Assembly: GCA_029263395.1 (NCBI GenBank)
Contig: JAJCXO010000231.1
Location: 1-40,308 of the forward strand
Length of the DNA stretch: 40,308 nt
Direction of reading: 5' to 3'
Source: Acidobacteriota bacterium
GTDB lineage: Bacteria > Acidobacteriota > Thermoanaerobaculia > Multivoradales > J023
A program made the translations under genes and the position numbers. The notes beneath the pieces were generated by a model that did not search any database, had not been told where the DNA came from, and worked only from the letters and a program-made list of their open reading frames with translations. Positions within the stretch are counted from its first letter, which is position 1. Every line of letters starts with the position of its first letter. Below, piece by piece: positions 1-8,828 of this stretch.

Positions 1-1374
1 GCCTCTCGCAAGCACTTCGAATCACAGTTTGGTCACGATTACAGCGCTGTACGGCTGCATACAGGCGAACATGCCGCGCAGTCGGAGGAAGCACTCCAGG
101 CCGAAGCCTACACCGTCGGAAGCGACATCGTTTTCGTTCGCGGGCAACTCGACTCCGAGACCGCATCGGGCAAGCATCTATTGGCGCACGAACTCACCCA
201 CGTCGTGCAGCAGGCCAAAAGCGGCCCGAGGATCCAGCGCCGACCGTTACGCAAGCACCGCAACCGGGGCCTGGCTACGATGAGCTCTGTCGGTAAGGGA
301 TCCCTCGAAGTGACATCGGTGGGCGAAGTGGTGCCGGTGGGGGAGAAGCCAGGGAAGTTCGGGGGCTTCGAGCAAGAGCTGCGAGCCGTGGTGCTGGCCC
401 GCCAGCAACCGACGGTGAGTGTGGTGGTGGTCGACAACGACGGTCGATACCACGTGCTCGACACCGGGCTGTCCGGCGTCCCTCGAGGTACCGGTATCAG
501 TAAGATGCCCCATGAGGACGGCCGCGACTTCCAGCAGGTCCGCTGGGTGGATCCCATCGCGGATGGCGTCAAGGAAGGCTGGGCGAAGCGAGTTGGGGAT
601 GCCCATGATTTGATCACGTCGAGTGACACCTTGGACGATGGCTACGATGCCTTTGCGGCCCTGATTGTGGACGCCACCGGCGTCGACCCCAGTGAGGTCC
701 ACATCGCTCGACAGGAAAAGGATCTGAAACCGGGGAAAATCAACTTCTATCTTGGCGTCAAGGAGAAAGGCCAGGCTTTTCCCTCGCGATTATCGGCCGC
801 TCCCGGGGCAGATCTGCCCGCGCCAACAATCGCCTTGGGGCGCGGTGCGTTCATCCGGCAATCACCGGTCTTCACCCAGATGACCTCCGTTCACGAGTTG
901 GAGCACGAGTCTCAACTGAAGCGTGCGATCGCTCTGATTCGCGAGTTCCATGCGTCCGGCACCGGCCGCGATTTTTCCGACTGGCTGCGCCGGAAGACGA
1001 AACCCGGCCGTGGCAGAATCACTGAAGAAGATCGTGCGAACACGGTCGAATCGACGGCAGACAGCACTACGTCGCTTGAAGTCTTCGCCCACCTGGATGG
1101 CTTCATGGCAGGATTCCACCTGTTCACCGGTGAGCACGAAAAGCAACGTGCGCTATTCCAACTGGATGAGCTGGCCGAGCGTTGGATCAATCTCCCTAGC
1201 AAGCAGCTCGAAGATCGAGTCGTCGGCCAACTGCGACGCTACTATCGTGCTCTCGACGCGGATCATCGTCGCGCCTTCGACACCTTCGTGACCCAGCGCC
1301 GAGACAACGCTACATTCCAGGGACACAAAAACTTCTTCGGTCGCGTGCAGCGATTCGAGGCTGAGCGTCGCTGA
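1..1374 (+). CDS. DUF4157 (eCIS core domain) protein, 5' end outside window, with second HExxH domain
   Basis: The frame is open from base 1, so the start lies left of the window and 457 residues are visible. Residues 8-70 match the DUF4157 / eCIS core domain: FGHDYSAVRLHTGEHAAQ, then AEAYTVGSDIVF, then LLAHELTHVVQQ with HELTH at visible residues 63-67. The family is known from loci of extracellular contractile injection systems, where it is often fused to a variable effector part. The rest resembles nothing I can name, but HELEH occurs at residues 298-302, followed about 45-60 residues later by Glu- and His-containing helices (around VESTADSTTS and EVFAHLDGF), so a second zinc-peptidase-like domain is possible. 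An internal TTG at 181 could be mistaken for a start, but the domain clearly extends upstream of it. The gene converges on the kinase gene, 87 bp away. The domain call is firm; the effector role is inferred. Confidence 0.85.
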   Translation, partial: ASRKHFESQFGHDYSAVRLHTGEHAAQSEEALQAEAYTVGSDIVFVRGQLDSETASGKHLLAHELTHVVQQAKSGPRIQRRPLRKHRNRGLATMSSVGKGSLEVTSVGEVVPVGEKPGKFGGFEQELRAVVLARQQPTVSVVVVDNDGRYHVLDTGLSGVPRGTGISKMPHEDGRDFQQVRWVDPIADGVKEGWAKRVGDAHDLITSSDTLDDGYDAFAALIVDATGVDPSEVHIARQEKDLKPGKINFYLGVKEKGQAFPSRLSAAPGADLPAPTIALGRGAFIRQSPVFTQMTSVHELEHESQLKRAIALIREFHASGTGRDFSDWLRRKTKPGRGRITEEDRANTVESTADSTTSLEVFAHLDGFMAGFHLFTGEHEKQRALFQLDELAERWINLPSKQLEDRVVGQLRRYYRALDADHRRAFDTFVTQRRDNATFQGHKNFFGRVQRFEAERR

Positions 1375-1410
1375 GCTGAGCTCGCCAGCCTCATTGTGCT
1401 CGCCCCAGGT

Positions 1411-1470
1411 GCTCTAAAGCCTTAGTGCTCTACAGCTTTGTTGATCTGCAGTCTTATCGCTCTACAGCTT
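1411..1470. repeat. Short direct repeats between convergent genes
   Basis: The 12-base word gctctacagctt occurs at 1427-1438 and 1459-1470, and a degenerate copy gctctaaagcct lies at 1411-1422. The last copy overlaps the stop codon of the minus-strand kinase gene. No hairpin with a T-run is visible, so this is not an obvious terminator. The meaning is unknown. Confidence 0.4.
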
Positions 1471-4400
1471 GGCCGCTTTGGCCGCGAGCAGTCCCAGCCC
1501 CCGGATTGCCGTTTCGGTCTCGACGGCCTCTAGCTGTTGCCTGGCTTCGGCATCGCGTCCATTGCGTAACCCTATTTCTGCCCAAGTGAGCTGTGCCTCG
1601 AGCGCCAATGCGGCGTAACCGTCTTCTCGGCTATCACTCTCCAAGCTCTTCAGATTGAGTAGGGCACTGGTGATTTCTCCGCGTGCTGCCTGGATGCGGG
1701 CCGCAACAAGTTTGGTGACCCTTTGAATCACGGGTTGCTCGCTGGTTTCGGCTAGACGCGAAGCGCCGTCAACAGCCTCTTGGCTCGCCTCCAGCCGTTG
1801 CTGGGCGAGGAGTGCCAACGCCAGGACGGCGGTAGCCCGTGCCTCTTCTGAGGGGCGGCCTTGCCGTTGGCAAGCGAGACTCGCCTTCTGACTTTCGATC
1901 TCGGCGCGGGCATGATCGCCAGCTTCCAAGGCAACCCGTGCCAAAGCAATTTGACTATCGGTGATGCGATGGGTCTCGTTGAGAGCTTGCCGCAATTCGA
2001 GCGCTTGTTGATGCGAAGCCCGAGCCTCTTCAATCGAACCCCGGTCGAGTTGTAATCGGCCACGGACGTGGAGCGCCTGAGCCAGGGCCGAGCGATCTCC
2101 AACTTCCTCACTGAGGGTGACCGCACGGTTCAGTAATCCTTCGGCCTGCTCGAGCTCACCGAGATCTCGCAGGACATCGGCCAGGTTGGTGAGAGAGGTG
2201 GCCTCGCTGCTTTTCTCGCCGGTCTCTTTGCGGATCGCCAGCGCTTGATCGTGTAACTTGCGACTCTCCTGCAGATCACCCATGAGGTGCCGCGTTGCTG
2301 CGATGTTGTTCAGGCTGTAGGCCAGGCCACTGCGGTTGCCGAGCTGTTGCCAGACATCTCGCGACCGCTCGAACATCTTACTGGCTTCCCGCAGATGATC
2401 GCGCGCGACGAGCAAGACGCCGAGGTTGTTGAGGGCCAACGTCATCGCGAGGTTGTCGTTGGTGACTTCAAAGATCCCGACCGCTTCCTCGTAGAGATCC
2501 TGAGCGGCATCGAGGTCGCCGCGCCGCTTGAGCACCATCGCCAGGTTGTTGAGGCCAGAGGCGGTCGCGTCTTGGTCCCCCAGGCGGCGATAGTCGTCGA
2601 TCACTTGGCGATAGCGGTCGGCGGCACTGTCGAGCTCGCCGCGATCGAAGTGGACATTACCGAGCGCGGTCAGAGCTTGCGCCGTGCCCATGCGATGACC
2701 AAAGTCCGAATAAAGCTTTTCTGCTGCACTCGCGGCATGGGCGGCATCGTCGAGTTGACCCAGGGCACGGCGGGCCTGGGATTCGGCGAGCCGGGCCTGG
2801 GCTACGAGCAGGCCAGCATCGATCAGAGTTGCCCGCTCGCCGGCCCGCTGAGCGGCCTCGAGTTGTCGTGCAAAATCTGATTCGAGGCCTGCCGCTGACG
2901 CTTCCGCCAGATCGATTCGTGGATCCTCAGAAATTGGCGCTGGTAGCCGACGCAGATCGGCGATGGTGTTCAGGGCGCTGGGTGCATCCCGCTGCGAAGT
3001 TTGGGCGGCTACCAGTCGCAAACCGTATTCGAGGTCATCGGGGAAATAGTCGGACAGCTCCTGATAAACCTCGATCGCAGCTGGCCAGTCGCCAGTGGCT
3101 TCGCGGTAGCGCCCTTCCACCGCCAGCCGATCTTCCCGCGGTAGCGGGGACGACAGCTCGAAGGCGCGCTCCGCGGCCTCGGCGGCTCGTTCGCCGAAAC
3201 CTTCGGCCTCCCAAGCTTGCGACAAGGCGGAGAACACCAGCGCGTTTTCCGGTACCAGGCGGGTGGCACGTTCGAGGTTTTCGCGAGCGGCTCGTGGTCG
3301 CGACTCGCGGAGCTCGTCGAGGGCGAGGGCATAAAGTCTTGCCGCTTCGGGCTCTGACGGTAGGCCGCCCAGAGGATCGTCGCCGCTGCCTGCCTCGTCG
3401 ACTCCAAGTTCGCCACGCAGCTCGCTGCCGAGCTCGGAAACCATCGTGAACAGATCTTCCCGGCGACCGGTGCGGGCAAGGGACGCGAGTTGGGTGCCGA
3501 GGGCGGCGTCCTGTAGCCGCAAGTCGAGGCGGATCTCCTGCGACGATTCTCCCAGGGTCACGAAGCTACCGTGGACCAAAAAATCACAGCCGAGGATCGA
3601 GCGTACCCGGTCGAGATCGGCGCCGTCGAGGACTGCGGTCGGGTCGAGCTCCATCTGTAGTCGCACCCGTGCGACGTTTTCCCCCGGGATGGTCCGCAGC
3701 GCTTCGCCGCGCGCCAACTCGGTGGTGAGCATCTCTGCCAGAGCGGTCGCCAGCCACGCGTCGGTATCGGTGGCTGCCAGGTTCTTGAACCCCAAGACTG
3801 CCACCGAGCGTCGTGGTGTGATGCGGCTGCGGTCGAGCTCGCGATCGCGGTTGAAGTAGAAGAGTCCTGCTGATAGCAAGCTGACCAGGATCAACACGGC
3901 ACCGAGCATCCAGCTGCGTCGCTCTGCGGATGCCGCGGCAGCTTTGGGTGGTGGTCCCGGCGAGCCGGCCGGTAGCGGCGCGGCGGCGTCTGATGTCGAG
4001 GCGGCGAAGGACGGAGCAACAACCGGTGCCGCGATGTCGTCAGGGGGTGAGTTTGTTGTCTGCCTTGGAGTCCCGGCGTGTCTTGCCGGTGGCTGCAACG
4101 CGGCGACCAGTTCGTCGGCGGAGGCGAAACGTTTGGCAGGATCCCGCTCGAGACAGCGGAGAATCGCCTTCTCCCACCAGGCTTCGATATCTGGCACATG
4201 GATGTGGGGTGGTGGCGGTGGTTCTTTGAGACGCTTGACCGCGGTCGTCAGCGGGTTGGCAGCCTCGAATGGCAACCGTCCGGTGATCATCTCGTAAATG
4301 ACAATGCCAAGGGCGTAGATGTCAGTTGCCGGGGTGATCGGTCCACCTTCGACTTGCTCGGGAGCCATGTAGGCCGGAGTACCGACAATGCCAGCACCGG

Positions 4401-5391
4401 TCACTTGGGCTGCAAAGCGGTCGCTGTCGCCGCCACGAGCCACACCGAAGTCGGTGACGACCACGCGTCTGGGGCGGGAAGAGGGTGGCGGCTCTCGAGG
4501 CTCTAAGAATACATTCTCACTCTTGAAGTCTCGATGCACTACCTGCGCACGATGGGCAGCGCTCAGTGCCGCTGCCATCTGTTCTACCAGCGCCAAGGCA
4601 TCGGTGGTCTTCAGGCGTCCACGGCGCTTGAGGCAGTTAGACAGTGTTTCGCCCTCGAGTAGCTCCATCGTCAAGAACGTTATGGGAGGTGAGGGAGAGG
4701 AACCGGGGTTGGGCTCCGGTTGATGCTGGCCAAGATCGAAGATACGGCAGACGTTGGGATGGGTCACCGACCTGGCCAGGGCAATTTCACGCTTGAAGCG
4801 TTCCACCGCTGCCGAGTCGATATCACCGGCATGGGCACTGATCGTTTTGAGCGCCAAAGACTGCCGGAGCTCCAGGTCTTCGACTTCGTACACTTCCCCC
4901 ATACCACCTTGGGCGAGGAACCGAAGAATGCGGTAGCGCCCGGCAGCAAGGTCACCAGGGTTGAACACCGGGGCGCCACGACCTGTTGGTCGTGTACCGA
5001 CCACCGTATCCTGTTCACCTGGACGGGGCGGACTCGGTACCACCGAAGGCATCGGCGTGGCCGGAGTCAAGCTATGGTGCGCCCCTGTTGGCATAGGTAT
5101 GCCGACGGATTGCGAACCACCTGGTGGGGCTGCGGTCGGCTGCGGTGCGGTCGGCTGAGCTACCGTCGGCTGAGGTCTGGTCGGCTGAGGCGCGGTCGGC
5201 TGACTCGATGAGGGTCGGGGTGCAGGAGCCGTGGCAGCAGGCCCTGCGGACTGGGTACCGGCGGTGCTGCGAGGGCGCAGCCGGTAACGGGCGTTGCAAC
5301 CGGGGCAGACGATCCGGACGTCCGGAGCCTGCGTCATATCGTCGGGAATCTCGATGCGCGTCGAGCACTGCTTGCAGGTTAGCTTCAGCAA
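1462..5391 (-). CDS. Zinc-ribbon Ser/Thr protein kinase with transmembrane segment, FlgO-like domain and TPR array
   Basis: This 1309-residue protein starts with a zinc-ribbon of the MJ0042 type (Cys6, Cys9, Cys29, Cys32), then a Pro/Gln/Thr-rich linker (about 44-140). The kinase domain spans about 153-432: glycine loop AQGGMGEVY (160-168), Lys182, catalytic HRD at 286-288, DFG at 314-316 and APE at 343-345, so it should be active. A hydrophobic helix at about 494-514 anchors it in the inner membrane. Outside lies a segment resembling FlgO/adenylate-cyclase-associated N-terminal regions (VAVLGFKNLA, about 530-670), then a long TPR array to the C-terminus. Family knowledge: such Hanks-type kinases sense through the C-terminal part. 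The start is TTG at 5391 with GGAAG seven bases upstream; no ATG fits the zinc-ribbon better. The gene stands alone. Confidence 0.93.
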   Translation of the reverse strand: MLKLTCKQCSTRIEIPDDMTQAPDVRIVCPGCNARYRLRPRSTAGTQSAGPAATAPAPRPSSSQPTAPQPTRPQPTVAQPTAPQPTAAPPGGSQSVGIPMPTGAHHSLTPATPMPSVVPSPPRPGEQDTVVGTRPTGRGAPVFNPGDLAAGRYRILRFLAQGGMGEVYEVEDLELRQSLALKTISAHAGDIDSAAVERFKREIALARSVTHPNVCRIFDLGQHQPEPNPGSSPSPPITFLTMELLEGETLSNCLKRRGRLKTTDALALVEQMAAALSAAHRAQVVHRDFKSENVFLEPREPPPSSRPRRVVVTDFGVARGGDSDRFAAQVTGAGIVGTPAYMAPEQVEGGPITPATDIYALGIVIYEMITGRLPFEAANPLTTAVKRLKEPPPPPHIHVPDIEAWWEKAILRCLERDPAKRFASADELVAALQPPARHAGTPRQTTNSPPDDIAAPVVAPSFAASTSDAAAPLPAGSPGPPPKAAAASAERRSWMLGAVLILVSLLSAGLFYFNRDRELDRSRITPRRSVAVLGFKNLAATDTDAWLATALAEMLTTELARGEALRTIPGENVARVRLQMELDPTAVLDGADLDRVRSILGCDFLVHGSFVTLGESSQEIRLDLRLQDAALGTQLASLARTGRREDLFTMVSELGSELRGELGVDEAGSGDDPLGGLPSEPEAARLYALALDELRESRPRAARENLERATRLVPENALVFSALSQAWEAEGFGERAAEAAERAFELSSPLPREDRLAVEGRYREATGDWPAAIEVYQELSDYFPDDLEYGLRLVAAQTSQRDAPSALNTIADLRRLPAPISEDPRIDLAEASAAGLESDFARQLEAAQRAGERATLIDAGLLVAQARLAESQARRALGQLDDAAHAASAAEKLYSDFGHRMGTAQALTALGNVHFDRGELDSAADRYRQVIDDYRRLGDQDATASGLNNLAMVLKRRGDLDAAQDLYEEAVGIFEVTNDNLAMTLALNNLGVLLVARDHLREASKMFERSRDVWQQLGNRSGLAYSLNNIAATRHLMGDLQESRKLHDQALAIRKETGEKSSEATSLTNLADVLRDLGELEQAEGLLNRAVTLSEEVGDRSALAQALHVRGRLQLDRGSIEEARASHQQALELRQALNETHRITDSQIALARVALEAGDHARAEIESQKASLACQRQGRPSEEARATAVLALALLAQQRLEASQEAVDGASRLAETSEQPVIQRVTKLVAARIQAARGEITSALLNLKSLESDSREDGYAALALEAQLTWAEIGLRNGRDAEARQQLEAVETETAIRGLGLLAAKAAKL
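5132..5206 (-). repeat. 15-bp tandem repeat in the kinase linker
   Basis: Five imperfect 15-base units start at 5132, 5147, 5162, 5177 and 5192, each with the core gtcggctg. On the coding (minus) strand they encode a five-residue repeat of the form x-Q-P-T-A/V in the flexible linker between the zinc-ribbon and the kinase domain. Such an array can change length by slippage without breaking the frame. Confidence 0.8.
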
Positions 5392-5661
5392 GACTGGGCT
5401 TCCATTCCAACTGCACCGATCCGTCGCTGGTTTCGAGTTGCCACCGTCGTCCTTGTCGGACGAGTTTCAACCGAGTGTTTTGTTGTCTCGAACGTTGGTT
5501 TATCTTAGTACGATAACAGTCCGAATAGCTCTGACAGAGCGTTGGGCTCATTGAGGCCGATCTTGCGGAGTGCCAGGATGCTTGATCGTCAGCCGAGTCG
5601 AGAGCGCGTAGCGTCGATAAAGGGTAGGATAGCGCCCCAGTCACTTGTCGGGAAAGACATC

Positions 5662-6027
5662 ATGGAACCTCCATTTACGCTACCGTTCGAAGCCTTCTGG
5701 AATTGGGTCGTCACCCACCCCAACTGTATTCTGCGGGCAGGAACACCGGAGGCCGTGCTTTACGACGACGACGACTTGCATTGGAACTTCGCGACTGAAG
5801 GTGGCAACACCCTTTTGGTCCAGGTCCTGCGAGGAAAACGTCTGATGGGAGAAATCCTGGTGGATTCCGAGCAGACGACTTATGTCCAAGGAGTTCAGGG
5901 CCAGCGTGAGGATGAACATCTTTTCGAGTTGATCAACGAAACCGAAAAAGATCGCGTCGTTGGCTATTTTTTCGTTCTCACCCATGGTTATGAGGACGAG
6001 TCCACAAATCCCGGACCTGTGCACTGA
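5662..6027 (+). CDS. Small hypothetical acidic protein
   Basis: This gene encodes 121 residues beginning MEPPFTLPFEAFWNWV. I chose the ATG at 5662 because ggaaag sits about eight bases upstream and the frame further up (to 5542) looks non-coding. The protein is acidic, with a DDDD run at residues 33-36, and has no signal peptide, membrane segment or cysteine cluster. I do not recognise the family. It ends 12 bp before the Nramp-type gene and is probably cotranscribed with it, but nothing in the sequence says what it does. It diverges from the kinase gene across about 270 bp that must hold both promoters; a short imperfect dyad (gtttatc...gataac, 5498-5516) lies there. Confidence 0.7.
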   Translation: MEPPFTLPFEAFWNWVVTHPNCILRAGTPEAVLYDDDDLHWNFATEGGNTLLVQVLRGKRLMGEILVDSEQTTYVQGVQGQREDEHLFELINETEKDRVVGYFFVLTHGYEDESTNPGPVH

Positions 6028-6039
6028 GTCTGTAGTCGA

Positions 6040-7239
6040 ATGCGGCGCCTGCTTGCGATCCTGACCGGATCCGTCATTGCGGCGGCTTTTCTCGGACCCG
6101 GTACGATCACCACGGCAGCTCGGGCTGGAGCCGGACACGGCTATAGCCTGCTCTGGGCGTTGGCTCTTGCGACCTGTGCTTGTCTAGTACTACAGGAAGC
6201 TGGGGCGCGCCTGACGATCGCTTCCGGGCAGAATCTCGGTCAGGCGTTGCGGCAGCGTTTCCATGGTGGGCCGGCCTCCGTGGTGATGTTGGTCTTGGTG
6301 CTCGGTGCTATCGTCCTGGGTTGTGCTGCCTACGAAGCTGGCAACATTTTGGGTGGTGTCGAAGGTGCGGCCTTGGCGACGGGATGGTCGCGATCGACGT
6401 TGACCGTGATTTCGGCGGCTCTGGCTGGGACCCTGCTTTATTTCGGCTCGACGCGGGTCGTGGCGCTGGTTTTGGGGATGATGGTCGCGGTGATGGGAGG
6501 GGCGTTTTTGGTCACCGGACTGCTGTTACGCCCACCGCTGCGGGAAGTGCTGGCAGGCCTTTCGATGCCGTCGATCCCCCCTGATGGAACGCTCCTCGTC
6601 CTTGGTCTGGTCGGGACCACCGTGGTGCCTTACAACCTTTTTCTGGGGTCCGGTATCGCCCGTGGCCAGCGCTTGGGGGAGGCGCGGTTCGGTTTGGTGG
6701 TGGCGATTGTTCTCGGGGGACTGATCTCGATGGCGGTAGTTTTGGTCGGTGCAGCCGTTGATGGTCCTTTTTCTTATCCGGAGGTTGGCCGGGTGTTGTC
6801 GGCGCAACTCGGCGCTTGGGCGAGCCCACTTTTCGCCCTCGGTTTGTTTGCTGCTGGGTTCTCCTCGGCGGTGACCGCACCGCTGGCAGCCGCGATCACG
6901 GCGCGCAGTCTGTTTGCCTCCAGCGCCGACGATCCGCGCTGGGGCGATGGATCGTGGCGATATCGTGCGATTTGGCTCGGCGTCCTGTTGGCAGGGGCAG
7001 CCTTCGGCATCGCCGAGGTGCAGCCGATACCCGCAATCATTTTGGCGCAAGCTCTCAACGGCCTGTTGTTGCCGGTGGTGGCGGTTTTCCTCTGGTTGGT
7101 AATGAACGACCGCCGGCTGTTGGGGGATGAGGCGGTCAACGGCACCGTCGCCAACATTGCGATGGGTTTGGTGGTCGTCGCCAGTATCGCCCTCGGCTTG
7201 CGCGGGATCATACGAGCGGTCAGCGCCGCTTTTTCTTGA
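6040..7239 (+). CDS. Nramp-family transporter lacking canonical metal-binding residues
   Basis: This 399-residue integral membrane protein has about 11 hydrophobic helices and the Nramp pattern. TM1 is followed by GYSLLWALALATCACLVLQE, and TM6 contains GLVGTTVVPYNLF. Canonical Nramp manganese/iron transporters carry DPGN in TM1 and MPHN in TM6, whose Asp, Asn and Met bind the metal. Here TM1 reads GPGT (residues 19-22) and TM6 VPYN (196-199), so all three ligands are changed. Family knowledge: divergent Nramp-related clades with altered sites transport other ions such as Mg2+, or have unknown substrates. The substrate is therefore open, and Mn2+/Fe2+ import should not be assumed. The ATG lies 12 bp after the upstream small gene. 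The 3' end overlaps the minus-strand Cys-rich ORF by 20 bp. Confidence 0.88.
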   Translation: MRRLLAILTGSVIAAAFLGPGTITTAARAGAGHGYSLLWALALATCACLVLQEAGARLTIASGQNLGQALRQRFHGGPASVVMLVLVLGAIVLGCAAYEAGNILGGVEGAALATGWSRSTLTVISAALAGTLLYFGSTRVVALVLGMMVAVMGGAFLVTGLLLRPPLREVLAGLSMPSIPPDGTLLVLGLVGTTVVPYNLFLGSGIARGQRLGEARFGLVVAIVLGGLISMAVVLVGAAVDGPFSYPEVGRVLSAQLGAWASPLFALGLFAAGFSSAVTAPLAAAITARSLFASSADDPRWGDGSWRYRAIWLGVLLAGAAFGIAEVQPIPAIILAQALNGLLLPVVAVFLWLVMNDRRLLGDEAVNGTVANIAMGLVVVASIALGLRGIIRAVSAAFS

Positions 7240-7354
7240 GCTTTCGAAGTAGCTTGCGCCGCTCTTTCTTGGTCAGCGGCTCGAGCACCGGACAGCCTTT
7301 ACAGCCCTTGCCTTTCTTTCTGTAGCTTCTGCAGCAGGTAGATTTGAGCTTCAT
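7220..7354 (-). CDS. 44-residue Cys/Lys-rich small protein coupled to trmL
   Basis: This short frame encodes MKLKSTCCRSYRKKGKGCKG, continues CPVLEPLTKKERRKLL, and ends in a Lys/Arg-rich tail. It has four cysteines (7, 8, 18, 21) in a CC...CxxC arrangement suited to binding one metal ion, and about 18 Lys/Arg residues, so nucleic-acid or ribosome binding is plausible. Its ATG (7354-7352) overlaps the TGA of the trmL frame (7353-7351) in an ATGA junction, the usual sign of translational coupling. Its last 20 bases run antisense to the 3' end of the Nramp-type gene. The length and the clean Cys pattern argue against chance. The function is unknown. Confidence 0.7.
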   Translation of the reverse strand: MKLKSTCCRSYRKKGKGCKGCPVLEPLTKKERRKLLRKLKKKRR

Positions 7355-7860
7355 GAGGGCCTGCCATCGGCCTGGGCTTGCTGACGTCTGGCCTCATAAG
7401 CTGCAACTGCCACGGATGTCGAGAGGTTGAGTGACCGTACCGGTCCCTGCTGCATTGGAATGGCGATCAGCCGATCCCGAAATTGTTGCCGGATGTCTTT
7501 CGGCAGGCCGGCGGTTTCACTGCCGAAAATCAACACGGCACGCTCTGGAATTTCGAGACTCCAAAGGTTGCGGTCAGCTTCGCTGGAAAACAAGAAGGGT
7601 TTTCCAAACTGATCGATAGCAGCCTCGAATTCTGACCAGCCCGACCAGATGCGAGGTTGCACATGGTGCCAGTAGTCGAGACCGGCACGCCGCAGGTACC
7701 GATGGTCCAGTGAATAGCCTAGCGGGCGCACGAGGTGAAGTTGGGCTCCGATCGCCAAACAGGTGCGACCGACGTTGCCGGTGTTCCAAGGAATCTGCGG
7801 GGCGACCAGCACGATGTGCAGGTCGCCCGACAAGCTCCGCGGAGCCGATTCATCCTCCAT
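7351..7860 (-). CDS. trmL: tRNA (cytidine(34)-2'-O)-methyltransferase, TrmL-like SPOUT enzyme
   Basis: This is a small SPOUT methyltransferase of about 169 residues. All three SpoU motifs are present: PWNTGNVGRTC near the N-terminus, LIFGSETAGLP in the middle, and IPMQQGPVRSLNLSTSVAVA at the C-terminal knot that binds S-adenosylmethionine. The length and the absence of an extra RNA-binding domain fit TrmL, which 2'-O-methylates the wobble base of tRNA-Leu isoacceptors in the cytoplasm. I place the start at ATG 7860, with GGAG upstream; a GTG at 7869 is an alternative. Its stop overlaps the start of the 44-residue Cys-rich ORF. The TrmL subfamily is likely but rests on length and motif spacing. 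Confidence 0.9.
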   Translation of the reverse strand: MEDESAPRSLSGDLHIVLVAPQIPWNTGNVGRTCLAIGAQLHLVRPLGYSLDHRYLRRAGLDYWHHVQPRIWSGWSEFEAAIDQFGKPFLFSSEADRNLWSLEIPERAVLIFGSETAGLPKDIRQQFRDRLIAIPMQQGPVRSLNLSTSVAVAAYEARRQQAQADGRPS

Positions 7861-7906
7861 GCACTCCACTCCAGAGGTCAGATCTTGGGCGTTTCAGCAG
7901 AAGAGT

Positions 7907-8554
7907 TTATTCGAGCCGAATCGAGACATCCCCTTGCCCGACAACATCGACATTGATCTCCGCTTTGCCCGATCCTCGCCAGTCGATCGATCGTGGCCAG
8001 CCAGAACCTTGGACCCGACCATCACCTAACCACAGATCTGCATTTCCGAAGCCAACATCGACATTGACCAAGGCGGTTTGATCCCGCACACCCAGCAGAT
8101 CGACGTCGCCACCGCCGCTGTTGATGTTGACATGCGATTGTAGGCCGTTGAGGTAGATGCTGCCGCTGCCGACGTCGACCTCGAGGGGAATTTGGCGTGG
8201 CATACGGACATGCAGTTTGGCCTTGATACCTCGCAGGCGTGCCCGTGGTGTCCGCTTGAGTCGGATCTGAAGATCACCGCGGCGAACTCGCGGGGCGAGC
8301 TGGACTCGGTTTGCCCGTCGTTTGCACGCTTCCATATCGGTTCGTGAGCACTCGAGAGTCAGCTCGACGTGGGCGGTACCACCGTCGATGCCCTCAACGG
8401 TCACATTGCCGAACGAAAGGTCAATATGGACTTGAGTCGCGTTGTCGAGAACCAAATCTTGTTGCAAGGTTCGAACTTCGACCTGAGCAGCAAGACCATC
8501 AGCAAGCGCAAGAGAGGCACAGAGCAACAGGATGGTGGGATACGGTTTCCACAT
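7907..8554 (-). CDS. Secreted DUF4097-like beta-repeat protein
   Basis: This 215-residue protein has an N-terminal signal peptide (about residues 1-23, ending LADGLAAQ). The rest is built of short beta-strand repeats with Gly, Asp and Asn turns, such as LSFGNVTVEGIDG, VDVGSGSIYLNGLQ, INSGGGDVDLLGV and VGFGNADLWLG. That pattern is typical of the DUF4097 / putative auto-transporter adhesin beta-helix families. It is probably periplasmic or surface-exposed. The binding partner is unknown. The start ATG at 8554 has GGAG about ten bases upstream. It is divergent from the methyltransferase gene on the right and lies about 45 bp upstream of trmL, on the same strand. Confidence 0.75.
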   Translation of the reverse strand: MWKPYPTILLLCASLALADGLAAQVEVRTLQQDLVLDNATQVHIDLSFGNVTVEGIDGGTAHVELTLECSRTDMEACKRRANRVQLAPRVRRGDLQIRLKRTPRARLRGIKAKLHVRMPRQIPLEVDVGSGSIYLNGLQSHVNINSGGGDVDLLGVRDQTALVNVDVGFGNADLWLGDGRVQGSGWPRSIDWRGSGKAEINVDVVGQGDVSIRLE

Positions 8555-8828
8555 GAGAAATCACTCCGGGAAGTCGTCTTTCAAAATGACATTGATCGAC
8601 AGCGAGCGACCAAATGTCGAGGGGATCCAGGGCGTCTCACCGCAGCGTGTCGCAGCAAACTGCGCACGGCGAGAGGAGAGGAGAGAATGCCAAGGCAGGC
8701 GTCGGTGCTGCGTAGCCGACGACAAGACCGTCTGAGGGTATCATAGCGACCTGGCAATGATGGCTGTACCGCTTTACCTGTTGCGAGACTTGCGGCGCGA
8801 GAACCTGGCGATCGAAGGGGCAAAATTG

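Noticed and set aside
2287-4723. Several long plus-strand frames opposite the kinase gene
   Set aside because: They are antisense shadows caused by high GC; the minus-strand frame has clear kinase and TPR motifs.
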